Assembly (NCBI GenBank): GCA_016699695.1
Contig: CP065006.1
Span: forward strand, 868,001-932,000
Source: Bacteroidota bacterium
GTDB taxonomy: Bacteria; Bacteroidota; Bacteroidia; Bacteroidales; UBA10428
Length of the DNA stretch: 64,000 nt
Reading direction: 5' to 3'
Positions 45,151-55,005 of this stretch are shown one piece after another. The notes beneath the pieces are model-generated. The model made no database searches. It was not told the DNA's origin and saw only the letters and a list, made by a program, of their open reading frames with translations. The translations under genes and the position numbers were made by a program. The stretch's first letter is position 1, and every line of letters begins with the position of its first letter.

Positions 45151-47769
45151 TTAAGCCAACAGTGCTTCTGCTCGAGCAAGTGCTTTTTCGAGGCCTTCCG
45201 GACGTTTTCCTCCGGCTGTGGCATAAAATGGCTGACCTCCGCCTCCACCTTCAATATCCTTGGCCAAATCTCTTACAATGTTTCCGGCGTTATAGTTTTT
45301 ATTTTTTATCACATCATCCGAAATGGCTACTGCTAAAAGCGCTTTAGAATCGATTACCGCACCCAATACAAGCACTACATTTTCGAGTTCAGATTTAATT
45401 TGAAACGAAAGATCCTTCAGCACAGCAGCATCGTCTACTTCTACCTTGGCAGTGATTAGTTTAATGCCGCCAATTGAGCGTGCAGAGGCAATAAGGGTAG
45501 ACTTCAATCTTTTAGCCTCCTGACGGTTAATTTCATCAATCTTCTTCCGCATTTCGGTATTTTGCTGCTGAAGCGATTGAATTGTCTGTACAAGGCTGTT
45601 CACAGCCCCACCAGAGGTTTGCACTGCCTGGTCGAGTAAGTGCAGGCGGTTGTGTATGTACTCCATTGCCTTGCGGGCGCTCACCGCCTCGATTCGGCGA
45701 ATACCCGCTGCGATAGAGCTTTCGGAGGTAATTTTAAAAAAGCCTATGTTGCCTGTTGATTCGGCATGTGTGCCCCCGCAAAGCTCGATTGATTCACCAA
45801 ACTGAACCACACGTACCATATCGCCATACTTTTCGCCAAAAAGAGCCATGGCTCCCAACTGTTTAGCTTGTTCGAAGCTGGCTTGCCGGATCTGGGCTAC
45901 AGCGTTTTCTCTAATCTTCTCATTCACAATTTCCTCGATACGCAATAACTGCTCTTCCGAGATTTTTTCGAAATGCGAAAAATCAAACCGCAGATAATCA
46001 GGATGCACCATCGATCCTTTTTGCTCCACATGCTTACCCAATACTGTGCGCAAGGCATAATGCAATAAGTGAGTCGCTGTATGGTTGTTCACGGTCGACT
46101 GACGGGCTGCTTTATCGACCACCGCATGAAGGGATGCATTGATTTTAGCTGGCAGACTGCTTACAAGGTGAATGCTCAGATTGTTTTCTTTTATAGTGTC
46201 AATCACAGGAATCTTAATGCCTCCCGTTTCAAGATAGCCCTTATCGCCAACCTGCCCTCCGCTTTCGCCATAAAAAGGCGTTTTATTGAACACCAGGTGA
46301 TAATACTCTCCCTTTTTCGAGCTCACTTTACGGTAGCGACTAATAAATACATCGGCCTCGAGTTGATCGTAACCAATAAATTCCTGCACCTGGTCGTCAA
46401 TTAAAATAGTCCAGTCTGTGGCATCGCTCTCAGAGGCTTTACGCGAACGCTCCTTCTGAGCTGCCATTTCGCTTTGAAAAGTATCCAAATCGACCAACAG
46501 ATCCTTCTCGCGCAAAATAAGCTGTGTAAGGTCAAGCGGAAAACCATAAGTATCGTAAAGTTCAAAAGCCTTGGCGCCACTTATGGTTTGTTTTCCTTGC
46601 TTTTGTGCTTCGAGTATCAGTGCATCGAGTAATTTAATTCCTGCATCAAGGGTACGTAAAAACGCTTTTTCTTCGTCGAGTATAACTTTTTCGATCAGTT
46701 CCTGCTGTTTAGCGAGCTCGGAGAAATTGCCACCCATTACCTTTACCAACTCCTTCACTAAAAGATAAATAAGTGGTTCTTTTTGGTTAAGAAAGGTGTA
46801 ATTATAACGAATGGCTCTGCGCAAAATACGCCTGATCACATAACCAGCCTTGGCATTCGAGGGCAATTGGCCGTCGGCAATGGAAAAGGCTACGGCGCGG
46901 AGATGATCGGCCACTACCCGCATGGCGATATCCGATTTCTCGTCGACTCCGTAGCTAGTGCCGCTCAATTCAGCTATACGGCGAATGATGGTGAGAAAAA
47001 TATCGGTGTCGTAATTCGATTGTTTCCCTTGAAGAACCATGCACAATCGTTCAAAACCCATTCCTGTATCGACATGCTTTTTAGGCAGCGGGTATAGTTT
47101 GCCATCGGCTTTTCTGTTATACTGAATAAAGACAAGGTTCCAGATTTCAATTACCTGAGGATGACCCTGATTGACCAAATCGCGACCAGGAATCTTTTTT
47201 CGTTCCAGGTCAGAACGTATGTCGACATGAACCTCTGAGCAGGGGCCACAAGGGCCTGTTTCTCCCATTTCCCAGAAGTTATCTTTCTTATTGCCTTTTA
47301 AAATACGCTCTTCGGGCAGGTATTTGCTCCATAAACTATTGGCTTCCTCGTCCCATTCGAGCTTATCTGTTTTATCTCCCTCAAATACGGTGGCATAAAG
47401 TCTATCCTTTTCTACTCCCATCAGATCTACCAGAAATTCCCATGCCCACGAAATTGCTTCCTGTTTAAAGTAATCGCCGAACGACCAGTTACCCAACATC
47501 TCAAACATGGTATGGTGATAGGTATCATGGCCTACTTCTTCCAGATCGTTATGCTTGCCCGAAACCCGTAAACATTTTTGAGTGTTGGCAACCCTTTTAT
47601 CGGTAGCCATTGCATTTTCCAGAAAAATATCCTTAAACTGATTCATGCCGGCATTGGTAAACATTAAAGTCGGATCGTCCTTTACCACCATTGGAGCTGA
47701 AGGCACAATTTTGTGCTGTTTCGAAGCGAAAAAATCGAGGAATTTTTGACGAATCTCTATCGAATTCAT
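45151..47769 (-). CDS. alaS: Alanyl-tRNA synthetase
   Basis: 872 residues, normal full length. Class II synthetase core at the N-terminus (PSAPMVVKDDPTLMFTNAGMNQFK, with motif 2 in EVGHDTYHHTMFEMLGNWSFGDYFK), the editing domain with zinc motif HTATHLLHYAL and CGGTHAESTG, then the C-terminal DHHA1 region ending GGGGGQPFYATAGGK. It charges tRNA-Ala and clears mischarged Ser/Gly. It stands alone with a terminator downstream. Confidence 0.97.
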   Translation of the reverse strand: MNSIEIRQKFLDFFASKQHKIVPSAPMVVKDDPTLMFTNAGMNQFKDIFLENAMATDKRVANTQKCLRVSGKHNDLEEVGHDTYHHTMFEMLGNWSFGDYFKQEAISWAWEFLVDLMGVEKDRLYATVFEGDKTDKLEWDEEANSLWSKYLPEERILKGNKKDNFWEMGETGPCGPCSEVHVDIRSDLERKKIPGRDLVNQGHPQVIEIWNLVFIQYNRKADGKLYPLPKKHVDTGMGFERLCMVLQGKQSNYDTDIFLTIIRRIAELSGTSYGVDEKSDIAMRVVADHLRAVAFSIADGQLPSNAKAGYVIRRILRRAIRYNYTFLNQKEPLIYLLVKELVKVMGGNFSELAKQQELIEKVILDEEKAFLRTLDAGIKLLDALILEAQKQGKQTISGAKAFELYDTYGFPLDLTQLILREKDLLVDLDTFQSEMAAQKERSRKASESDATDWTILIDDQVQEFIGYDQLEADVFISRYRKVSSKKGEYYHLVFNKTPFYGESGGQVGDKGYLETGGIKIPVIDTIKENNLSIHLVSSLPAKINASLHAVVDKAARQSTVNNHTATHLLHYALRTVLGKHVEQKGSMVHPDYLRFDFSHFEKISEEQLLRIEEIVNEKIRENAVAQIRQASFEQAKQLGAMALFGEKYGDMVRVVQFGESIELCGGTHAESTGNIGFFKITSESSIAAGIRRIEAVSARKAMEYIHNRLHLLDQAVQTSGGAVNSLVQTIQSLQQQNTEMRKKIDEINRQEAKRLKSTLIASARSIGGIKLITAKVEVDDAAVLKDLSFQIKSELENVVLVLGAVIDSKALLAVAISDDVIKNKNYNAGNIVRDLAKDIEGGGGGQPFYATAGGKRPEGLEKALARAEALLA

Positions 47770-47831
47770 TTAAGTTTTATTTATAATTTGATAAATATTA
47801 AGGCTTGTTAACAAATACCCCTTTCAAAAAG

Positions 47832-47863
47832 GTTGTAAAAATAATTTATTTCTCATAGATTTG
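47832..47863 (+). promoter_or_regulatory. Bacteroidota promoter of the M23 pair
   Basis: -7 box TAGATTTG (47856-47863), exact TAnnTTTG; 20 bp upstream GTTG (47832-47835) stands for TTTG. Leader to the TTG start is about 35 bases. Confidence 0.55.
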
Positions 47864-47904
47864 TCGCGTACTGAAAAAATAAGCTCAAATTAATTGATTA
47901 CCAA

Positions 47905-48870
47905 TTGATTCTAAACAGAAGAAAATACAGGTTTAATACAGAGACACTCTGCTATGAGTATCACAAATCAACCTTCAGAGATAGACTTATCTCCCTTCTG
48001 CGGTTCGGATTTTTCAGCAGTGTTTTAGCTTTAATCCTTTCGGTTCTGATAATTTCTCTGCATGGTTCACCCATCGAAACTTTCCTTCAACATAAATTCC
48101 AGCTTAACTCCGAAAACTTACTTGCCTTAAACAAAGAAATCGATAGTCTTCAAAATGTGCTTCATACCCAACATTACAGGAACGATGCCTTTTACCGCCA
48201 ACTTTTAGAACTTAACCCTATTCCGGTTGAAATTCGAATTGCAGGTACCGGAGGGTCTGTTGACCCCGATGCTTTAACCTTTTATCCTAATAAAAACCAA
48301 ATTGCCCAGATTACTACGAATGCAAAAACCTTGAAAAACAAGGTAAACATACAGCGCAGTTCTTACGAAAACATACTTGAAGAAGCCAGCACGCTAAACA
48401 ATAAACATAAATACGTTCCGGCTATTCAACCTGTTAAACCGGCCGAATTTGTTAGGATTAGCTCATTTTATGGCTATCGGAGCGACCCGTTTACAGGATT
48501 ATCCCATTCACATAATGGCGTTGATTTTGTTGGGATGCAAGGCACAGAAATATATGCTACTGCCGACGGAGAAGTTGAAATTACTGAGTTTTCTCTTGCT
48601 GGTTTCGGAAAACTAATCGTAATTTCGCATAATTTTGGTTATAAGACGCTTTATGCCCATCTGAGTGAAATTTTAGTAGAGCAAGGGCAGCAAATAAAAC
48701 GCGGGCAAGTAATTGGCAAAATGGGGAATACAGGCCGCTCAACAGGAACACACCTGCATTACGAAGTGCATCTGCACGGAGAGGCAATTAACCCTATCAA
48801 CTTTTTTGCCGATGATCTGACCCCCACGGACTATAACTTAATTATAGAACTGGCAAGTTCTGACCGTTAA
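47905..48870 (+). CDS. M23 family metallopeptidase, membrane-anchored (first of a pair)
   Basis: 321 residues, probable TTG start at 47905: no ATG lies in frame before the conserved beginning, and the downstream paralogue starts at the matching place. One membrane helix near residues 34-51, a coiled segment, then a LytM/M23 domain with H-N-G-V-D and H-L-H zinc ligands (THLHYEV). It cuts peptidoglycan cross-links in the periplasm, or has that fold. The next gene, 11 bp away, is a paralogue. Confidence 0.9.
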   Translation: MILNRRKYRFNTETLCYEYHKSTFRDRLISLLRFGFFSSVLALILSVLIISLHGSPIETFLQHKFQLNSENLLALNKEIDSLQNVLHTQHYRNDAFYRQLLELNPIPVEIRIAGTGGSVDPDALTFYPNKNQIAQITTNAKTLKNKVNIQRSSYENILEEASTLNNKHKYVPAIQPVKPAEFVRISSFYGYRSDPFTGLSHSHNGVDFVGMQGTEIYATADGEVEITEFSLAGFGKLIVISHNFGYKTLYAHLSEILVEQGQQIKRGQVIGKMGNTGRSTGTHLHYEVHLHGEAINPINFFADDLTPTDYNLIIELASSDR

Positions 48871-48881
48871 ACTCACAAACA

Positions 48882-49853
48882 ATGGCTAGACACAATTATA
48901 AATTTAACCAGGAATCATTAAGCTATGTAAAAGTTAAAAAAACTTTTAAGCATAAGTTTTTTCGATTCCTTACCTATTTTTTATCGAGTGTTTTACTTGC
49001 AATTATTTATTGGTTCGCTATTTTCCGTCTTTTCGATTCTCCTAAAGAAAAAGGCTTGAAAAGGCAAATAGGCGAACTCAAAGTCAACTATGAAATTGTA
49101 AAACAAGACCTTGAAAATATCAATGCGGTTCTTAAAGACCTTCAGGAAAGAGACGACAATATCTACCGGACAATATTCGAAGCCGAACCTATTCATTCTT
49201 CAATAAGGGAAGCTGGTGTTGGTGGCAGCAACAGTTATAGCGAGCTTGAAAAAATGATAGATGCAGACATTGTAATTGATATTAAAAAGAACCTGGATAA
49301 GGTGATGAAAAAAATCTACATCCAGTCTATCTCTTACGATGAGCTCATTGATCTGGCCAAAAACAAAGGTGAAATGCTCGCCTCTATTCCGGCTATTCAA
49401 CCCGTAAGCAACAAAACTCTCGAAAGAACTGCCAGTGGCTGGGGATACCGCATTCATCCAATTTACAAAATAAGGAAATTCCATTATGGAATGGATTTTA
49501 CTGCCCCTACCGGTACAGATGTGTATGCCACCGGTGATGGTGTAATTGCCGAAATTGAAACCTCCAAACGCGGTTACGGGAATAAAATAATTGTTGACCA
49601 TGGCTTTGGCTACCAGACTCTCTATGCGCATTTGTATAGCATTAAAGCAAATTATGGTCAAAAGGTAAAACGCGGTGATGTAATTGGAACAGTAGGAAAT
49701 ACAGGGCTTTCAACGGCCCCTCACCTGCATTATGAGATTATTCTGAATGGAGAAAAAGTCAATCCGGTAAATTATTATTTCAACGACCTTACTGCCGATG
49801 AATATGAAAGAATGATTGATATATCACAAAAATCAGGTCAAACCTTCGACTAA
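48882..49853 (+). CDS. M23 family metallopeptidase, membrane-anchored (second of a pair)
   Basis: 323 residues, the same architecture as its upstream neighbour: membrane helix near residues 32-49, coiled segment, IPAIQPV linker, and an M23 domain with H-Y-G-M-D, TLYAHL and PHLHYEI. All zinc ligands are present, so it is probably active. The two enzymes share one promoter and one terminator. Confidence 0.92.
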   Translation: MARHNYKFNQESLSYVKVKKTFKHKFFRFLTYFLSSVLLAIIYWFAIFRLFDSPKEKGLKRQIGELKVNYEIVKQDLENINAVLKDLQERDDNIYRTIFEAEPIHSSIREAGVGGSNSYSELEKMIDADIVIDIKKNLDKVMKKIYIQSISYDELIDLAKNKGEMLASIPAIQPVSNKTLERTASGWGYRIHPIYKIRKFHYGMDFTAPTGTDVYATGDGVIAEIETSKRGYGNKIIVDHGFGYQTLYAHLYSIKANYGQKVKRGDVIGTVGNTGLSTAPHLHYEIILNGEKVNPVNYYFNDLTADEYERMIDISQKSGQTFD

Positions 49854-49873
49854 TATCTTTCCTTTCGCAAATC

Positions 49874-49913
49874 AAATAGCGATAAAGAGTTTTATTCTTT
49901 ATCGCTATTTTTT
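49874..49913 (+). terminator. Intrinsic terminator after the M23 pair
   Basis: Perfect 14-bp stem AAATAGCGATAAAG / CTTTATCGCTATTT, 9-base loop, then further T. It starts 21 bp after the stop of the second peptidase gene. Confidence 0.88.
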
Positions 49914-50035
49914 CTTCAGAAAAAGACTTGATTTGAGTATTTAATAACACTTGTTTTTTAGGTTTAGGTAATTATGCATAAGGTATTGGTTTATTAGCTT
50001 TTATTTTATATTTTTAAACACCTAAATTTAAATCA

Positions 50036-50371
50036 ATGCCATACATCGAGAAAAAGGTTGAAAAACTCTATTATTCAATCGGCGAAGTGGCCGAAATGTT
50101 TGGAGTCAACACCTCGCTCATACGCTTCTGGGAAAAAGAGTTCGATGTGATTAAACCTAAGAAGAATAAAAAAGGTAATCGTTTTTTTACTAAAAAGGAC
50201 ATCGACAACTTTCACCTGATATTTCACCTGGTAAAAGAAAAGGGTATGACCCTGAGTGGTGCCAAGAAAAAGATAAAAGAAAACAAAGAAGATACTGTCG
50301 ATAATTTCGAAGCCATTCAAACCCTCAACACAATCAAACAACTTTTACTGGAAATTAAAGAGAAGCTCTAA
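50036..50371 (+). CDS. MerR-family regulator
   Basis: 111 residues. N-terminal winged helix of MerR type: YYSIGEVAEMFGVNTSLIRFWEKEF near residue 12, then FTKKDIDNFHLIFHLVKEKGMTLSGAKKKIKEN (recognition wing and coiled helix). No effector-binding domain or cysteine ligand follows, so it is a minimal form of the kind common in Bacteroidota. Regulon unknown. Confidence 0.9.
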   Translation: MPYIEKKVEKLYYSIGEVAEMFGVNTSLIRFWEKEFDVIKPKKNKKGNRFFTKKDIDNFHLIFHLVKEKGMTLSGAKKKIKENKEDTVDNFEAIQTLNTIKQLLLEIKEKL

Positions 50372-50500
50372 GCTCTATTTCTTTTCTCAATTTAACCACA
50401 TCCCTCATAGGCTAGGTTGAATATTTTCCTATTCTCTCCTACATACAACAGCTCTAACAAATAGAAAACTCTAACTTACAATAGCCCTAAACCCTAAAGA

Positions 50501-51598
50501 ATGACTGTAAGAGACATCGCCAATATACTGGAAGAAATTGCCCCGCTTGGCTTACAGGAAAATTATGACAACTGCGGACTGAACCTGGGCTCGTTCGACC
50601 AAGAGGTTACAGGAATACTTTGTACACTTGATGTAACCCACGAAGTATTAGACGAGGCATTACAAAAAAAAGCCAATCTGATTATTTGTCATCACCCTTT
50701 GCTTTTTAGCCCTCTAATATCAATTACAAGCGAGAATACAACCGGGTCGCTGATTATGAAAGCCATCCGGCATCAGATCTCGGTTTATGCACAGCATACC
50801 AATCTCGACAATGTACCCAATGGGGTAAACGCCAGAATTTCGGAGAAAATAGGCCTTACAAAAACCAGAATTTTACTTCCTCAGCCCGATGATTTATACA
50901 AACTAGTGTGCTATGTACCATTAACCCACTTCGAAACTGTGCAGACAGCCCTCTTCGAAGCAGGGGCAGGACAAATAGGTAACTACGATAGCTGCAGTTT
51001 TAGTTTGAATGGTCAGGGTACTTTTCGTGCACTCGACCAGGCAAAACCATTTGTAGGTAAAAAAGGAATACTGCATACCGAACCGGAAATGCGACTCGAG
51101 GTGATCTTGCCAAGAATTTTAAAACCGAAAATTATAAAAGCAATGCTCAGCAGCCATCCTTACGAGGAAGTAGCTTACGACTTGATTCCTTTGGCCAATG
51201 AAAATCCAGCTGTGGGTGCCGGAATGATTGGATACCTTGAGAAAGAAATTAGTTTGGGAGAATTTATCCGCCTACTTAAACATAGTTTTAATACAGGATG
51301 TATACGCTATACAGGCCACACCAATAAAAACATAAATAAAGTAGCAGTCTGCGGTGGCAGCGGAGCCTTTCTGATTGGACAGGCTGTTAAACAACAAGTC
51401 GATGCCTACGTTACTGCTGATCTAAAATACCACCAGTTTTTTGAGGGTTCGGAGCGGATGTCACTCATCGATATAGGACATTACGAAAGCGAACAATATA
51501 CGAAAGAGATTTTTTATGAATCAGTTATAAAAAAATTGCCTAAATTTGCCGTTCATTTATCAGAAGTAAAAACAAATCCCATAAATTATTACAACTAA
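50501..51598 (+). CDS. Nif3-like dinuclear metal-centre protein
   Basis: 365 residues, Nif3/YbgI family with the inserted CutA/PII-like middle domain (about residues 125-235), the long Bacteroidota form. Metal-binding His residues are in IICHHPLLFSP and VYAQHTNLDN, and the C-terminal DIGHYESEQY. Relatives are annotated as GTP cyclohydrolase I type 2 but the substrate is not settled. It ends 1 bp before the zinc-ribbon gene. Confidence 0.92.
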   Translation: MTVRDIANILEEIAPLGLQENYDNCGLNLGSFDQEVTGILCTLDVTHEVLDEALQKKANLIICHHPLLFSPLISITSENTTGSLIMKAIRHQISVYAQHTNLDNVPNGVNARISEKIGLTKTRILLPQPDDLYKLVCYVPLTHFETVQTALFEAGAGQIGNYDSCSFSLNGQGTFRALDQAKPFVGKKGILHTEPEMRLEVILPRILKPKIIKAMLSSHPYEEVAYDLIPLANENPAVGAGMIGYLEKEISLGEFIRLLKHSFNTGCIRYTGHTNKNINKVAVCGGSGAFLIGQAVKQQVDAYVTADLKYHQFFEGSERMSLIDIGHYESEQYTKEIFYESVIKKLPKFAVHLSEVKTNPINYYN

Positions 51599-51599
51599 T

Positions 51600-52379
51600 A
51601 TGGCTGACGTAAAAAACAAATCGGCTGAAACTACCGAAATAACCGTTGAAGAAAAGCTTCGTGCGCTTTACAGATTACAAACGATTAAATCGGAAATAGA
51701 TAAAATCAAAACCCTTCGTGGCGAGTTACCACTTGAAGTGCAGGATCTGGAAGATGAAATAGCTGGTTTGCAAACACGTATTGAAAAATACGAGCAGGAA
51801 GTAAAAAGCTTTGATACAAACATTGTAGCCAAAAAGAACGAAATCAACGAGGCCAAGGCGCTTATTAAAAAGTATCAGGATCAACAGAACAACGTGCGTA
51901 ACAACCGCGAATTCGAATCTTTGTCGAAAGAAACTGAATACCAGACTCTCGAAATTGAATTGTGCGAAAAACGCATACGCGAATTTACCGCCCAGATTGC
52001 TGACAAAACTACAATCATCACCGAATCGAAATCGAAACTGGAAGAAAGACTAGCCGATCTTGACTCGAAACGTAAAGAGTTGGACGAGATCGTGAACGAT
52101 ACCAAAAAAGAAGAAGAAGAATTCGGACAACAGGCTGTTGATTTAGAAAAACTGATTGAAGAACGCCTCTTAACTGCTTTTAAAAAGATAAGAAAAAACG
52201 CCCGTAACGGACTTGCTGTGGTAAGTGTAGAGCGCGATGCCTGCGGTGGATGCTTCAACAATATCCCTCCACAACGTCAGCTTGATATTAAATCACGTAA
52301 AAAAATTATTGTATGCGAATATTGCGGACGTATTCTCGTCGATAAAGATATTATGCAAGAAAAGGAAGAAAACATGTAA
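51600..52379 (+). CDS. Coiled-coil protein with C4 zinc ribbon
   Basis: 259 residues. Residues about 15-190 are one long charged coiled coil; the last 50 hold two cysteine pairs (CGGC and CEYC) of a C4 zinc ribbon, the CT398/HP0958-type arrangement. Such proteins are thought to bind nucleic acids or stabilise other factors. The Nif3-family gene just upstream is a very common neighbour. Confidence 0.9.
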   Translation: MADVKNKSAETTEITVEEKLRALYRLQTIKSEIDKIKTLRGELPLEVQDLEDEIAGLQTRIEKYEQEVKSFDTNIVAKKNEINEAKALIKKYQDQQNNVRNNREFESLSKETEYQTLEIELCEKRIREFTAQIADKTTIITESKSKLEERLADLDSKRKELDEIVNDTKKEEEEFGQQAVDLEKLIEERLLTAFKKIRKNARNGLAVVSVERDACGGCFNNIPPQRQLDIKSRKKIIVCEYCGRILVDKDIMQEKEENM

Positions 52380-52396
52380 TTCATTCTTCTTAAAAG

Positions 52397-52434
52397 AAAA
52401 AAGCTGCACCATTTTATATGATGCAGCTTTTTTT
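52397..52434. terminator. Bidirectional intrinsic terminator
   Basis: AAAAAAGCTGCA / TGCAGCTTTTTT arms (12 bp) around a 13-base loop, T-rich on both strands. It lies between the convergent zinc-ribbon (+) and capA (-) genes and can serve both. Confidence 0.85.
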
Positions 52435-52449
52435 ATTTCCAACAGAGCT

Positions 52450-53631
52450 TTACTTGTAGAAGTTAGATTCCCTGGCTTCGAGCAGATGATTCCGGGTATC
52501 GGATTTAAATCGGTTAAGCCTGTACAAATCGTCGTTGTTCAAATGTGTTGTTTCGGGATGCTTCTCAATTAACGAAACAGGTATCACATAAAAGGTGAAC
52601 TTTTCTGCTCTTACCTCTTCCCGGTAAACCCAATAAGGAAGGTATAAGAGCGAATCGAGTTTCACTTTCCCATCCTGCCGGCTGAGGTGCATTTCTGCCA
52701 TTATTCCCCCATCTTTGTATTGTGCACGCTGATTCGAAACAAAATTGCCCATAGAATACACTACAGGATAATCAACCAGGCTGTCTATTTCCGTGTACCT
52801 CTCCATTCGAATTGGCTGCACAACATGTGGATGCGATCCGATGATGGCATCGGCACCACAGCTAAAAATAAACTGCGCAAGTCTCTTCTGCTCGGTATTT
52901 TCTGTTCGTTCATACTCAAGCCCCCAATGCATAAGACAGAGAATGTATTCTGCGCTATCGGTACCTGCTTTTTCAATGTCCTTGCGAATTTGAGCGGTAT
53001 CTATCCGATTTACACTGTATGGTGGTTTTACCACTATGCCATTGGTGCCATAGGTATAATTTAGCAAGGCAATGCGAAATCCATTTTTAGTCAGCATAAG
53101 TGGATACCTGCTTGCACGGTCGGCAGGGTTTTTAAAAGTTCCTGTATGCTGAAAGCCTAAACTGTCGAGCACATTTAGTGTACGCACCAATCCCCTGGCT
53201 CCACGGTCGAGGGCATGGTTGTTGGCGGTAATCATCACATCAAAACCTGCTGCATGGGCTGCAGCAGCAAGGGCATCAGGACTGGAAAACTGAGGGTAAC
53301 CTGTATAGGGAGCACCCGCAAGGGTAACTTCCAGGTTGGCAATGGCAATATCGGCTGCCGAAATATAGTCGGTTATATACCTGAAGGTAGGCTCGTAGTT
53401 GTATGTTGAATCCGATTCGTTAAAGGCACCTGAAATTTGAGGATCGTGCCCCATGATATCACCTGCAAAAACAAGTGTAAGAGTTTGAGAAGCGGAATCG
53501 TTTTTTTGAGAAAAATAAGCCTCCTCTGCGAGTGAATCGGCATGACTATGAAAACTTTCAGCAGTAAGTGCTTGCTTCGATGCGAACAGAAGAACCATCG
53601 ATAGAAGAAGTACTATTTTTATTCTACTCAT
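52450..53631 (-). CDS. CapA family protein (metallophosphatase fold)
   Basis: 393 residues with a signal peptide. PGA-synthesis CapA family: LVFAGDIMGHDP near residue 52, IANLEVTLAG near 97, TANNHALDRG near 135, CLMHWGLEYE near 232 and IIGSHPHVVQP near 260, the ordered metal-site blocks of the calcineurin-like fold. Despite the name, most members outside Bacillus have unknown substrates. Last gene of the lemA-TPM-TPM unit. Confidence 0.9.
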   Translation of the reverse strand: MSRIKIVLLLSMVLLFASKQALTAESFHSHADSLAEEAYFSQKNDSASQTLTLVFAGDIMGHDPQISGAFNESDSTYNYEPTFRYITDYISAADIAIANLEVTLAGAPYTGYPQFSSPDALAAAAHAAGFDVMITANNHALDRGARGLVRTLNVLDSLGFQHTGTFKNPADRASRYPLMLTKNGFRIALLNYTYGTNGIVVKPPYSVNRIDTAQIRKDIEKAGTDSAEYILCLMHWGLEYERTENTEQKRLAQFIFSCGADAIIGSHPHVVQPIRMERYTEIDSLVDYPVVYSMGNFVSNQRAQYKDGGIMAEMHLSRQDGKVKLDSLLYLPYWVYREEVRAEKFTFYVIPVSLIEKHPETTHLNNDDLYRLNRFKSDTRNHLLEARESNFYK

Positions 53632-53645
53632 TGATATAAAAATAT

Positions 53646-54428
53646 TTACCAGCTACCTCCTGCACCTCCGCCGCCAAAACTACCGCCGCCAAAGCCACCA
53701 AAAGATCCACCGCCCGATGAAAAATTGCCAAAACTACCTCCATGACTGCGGCCTCCTGAGGACATCATCGAAAGTAGAAGCCAAAATGGGATACTACCAC
53801 CACCCAAAGAAGATTTCCTAACTCTGCCTGCCTTTGAAAAAATAGATAACAGGATAAAGAGCGCAATTATAATAAGGAAAACAAATCCGCCTACAGACTC
53901 TTTCTGATTGGCCTTTTGCTGATATTCTTGTGCTGTATACTCCTTTAGGCTTAATTCCATCAATACATTCAGGGCCTTATCAATTCCTTCGTAATAATTT
54001 CCTTGTCTGAACGAGGGTATCATCTCCTTTTCAACAATGCGCTTGGCTATGGCATCGGGTATTACAGCCTCCAGACCATAACCGGGGGCAATGAATACCT
54101 CACCCGATTCAGCTCCTGTTTTGGGTTTAAGCAGTATAACAATGCCGTTATCGAACTGAGCATTACCAACTCCCCACTGTTCGCCAATGCTGTAGGCATA
54201 CATGGCTTTATCATTTCCTTCGAAAGAGTTTGTAATTACTACAACAATCTGAGTGGTTGTGGTATTCCCAAAATCAACCAGTTTGCTTTCCATGGCTTGT
54301 TGCTGTGCAGGACTTAAAGTGTTGGTAAAGTCGTTTACCAACCTTGCTGGAACTGGCTTTTGGGGAATTGCCAACAACTGTAAGAACAAACCCGCTGTAA
54401 AGAATAACAGTGTTATAACTTTTTTCAT
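53646..54428 (-). CDS. TPM-domain membrane protein with glycine-rich tail
   Basis: 260 residues: signal peptide, TPM domain (LVNDFTNTLSPAQQQAM to about residue 165), one membrane helix (GGFVFLIIIALFILLSIF) and a tail of Gly/Ser/Phe repeats (FGGFGGGSFGGGGAGGSW). This is the YgcG layout, where the Gly-rich tail is typical. Function unclear; it travels with LemA. Confidence 0.9.
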   Translation of the reverse strand: MKKVITLLFFTAGLFLQLLAIPQKPVPARLVNDFTNTLSPAQQQAMESKLVDFGNTTTTQIVVVITNSFEGNDKAMYAYSIGEQWGVGNAQFDNGIVILLKPKTGAESGEVFIAPGYGLEAVIPDAIAKRIVEKEMIPSFRQGNYYEGIDKALNVLMELSLKEYTAQEYQQKANQKESVGGFVFLIIIALFILLSIFSKAGRVRKSSLGGGSIPFWLLLSMMSSGGRSHGGSFGNFSSGGGSFGGFGGGSFGGGGAGGSW

Positions 54429-54431
54429 CTT

Positions 54432-54872
54432 TTAGTTTTTTCCAAACGATAAATCATTTGATAATTCATTCACATCATCACTCTGACAGGGAAACTTAGC
54501 CCGAAGGGCCTGGCCAGCCATTTGAATTCCGATGCAAATCCCATCGGCATAACGATTCTGAGCAAATTCAGTCAGCACAGTTTCTTTTATCTCATTCCAG
54601 AAGTTTTCAGGAGTCACATGGTTGATTCCAGCATCGCCAAGAATTGCAAATTTGCGGTCGTTTACCGAAAGATAAAACAAAACACCATTGCGAAGCTCGG
54701 TGCGGTGCATCTTCAGTTTTTCGAAAATGAAGGCTGCCCTGTCCAACACATCTTCGTTGCAATTACTTTCGATGTGCACCCTTATTTCGCCCGATGTTTG
54801 GGTTTCAGCTTCGCGTATTGCAGCGAGTATGCTATTTTTTTCTTCTGGAGAAAAGAAATTTTCTGGTTTCAT
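54432..54872 (-). CDS. Cytosolic TPM-domain protein
   Basis: 146 residues without signal peptide or membrane helix; the TPM fold is recognised by ETQTSGEIRVHIE near residue 22, RNGVLFYLSVNDRKFAILGDAGIN near 60 and FAQNRYADGICIGIQMAG near 108. A second TPM gene follows 3 bp later. Such short members occur beside LemA and YgcG. Confidence 0.87.
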   Translation of the reverse strand: MKPENFFSPEEKNSILAAIREAETQTSGEIRVHIESNCNEDVLDRAAFIFEKLKMHRTELRNGVLFYLSVNDRKFAILGDAGINHVTPENFWNEIKETVLTEFAQNRYADGICIGIQMAGQALRAKFPCQSDDVNELSNDLSFGKN

Positions 54873-55005
54873 CTGGTATAAATTTTATACTTCACTTTCG
54901 CAAAAAAATAATAAAGCACGTAAACGTAATAATTGATTCACGTTGAAAAGATAAACAAAGGGCTGCAAACCCATTTATATGGAAGGAGTAAATAGTAAAC
55001 TTCTA

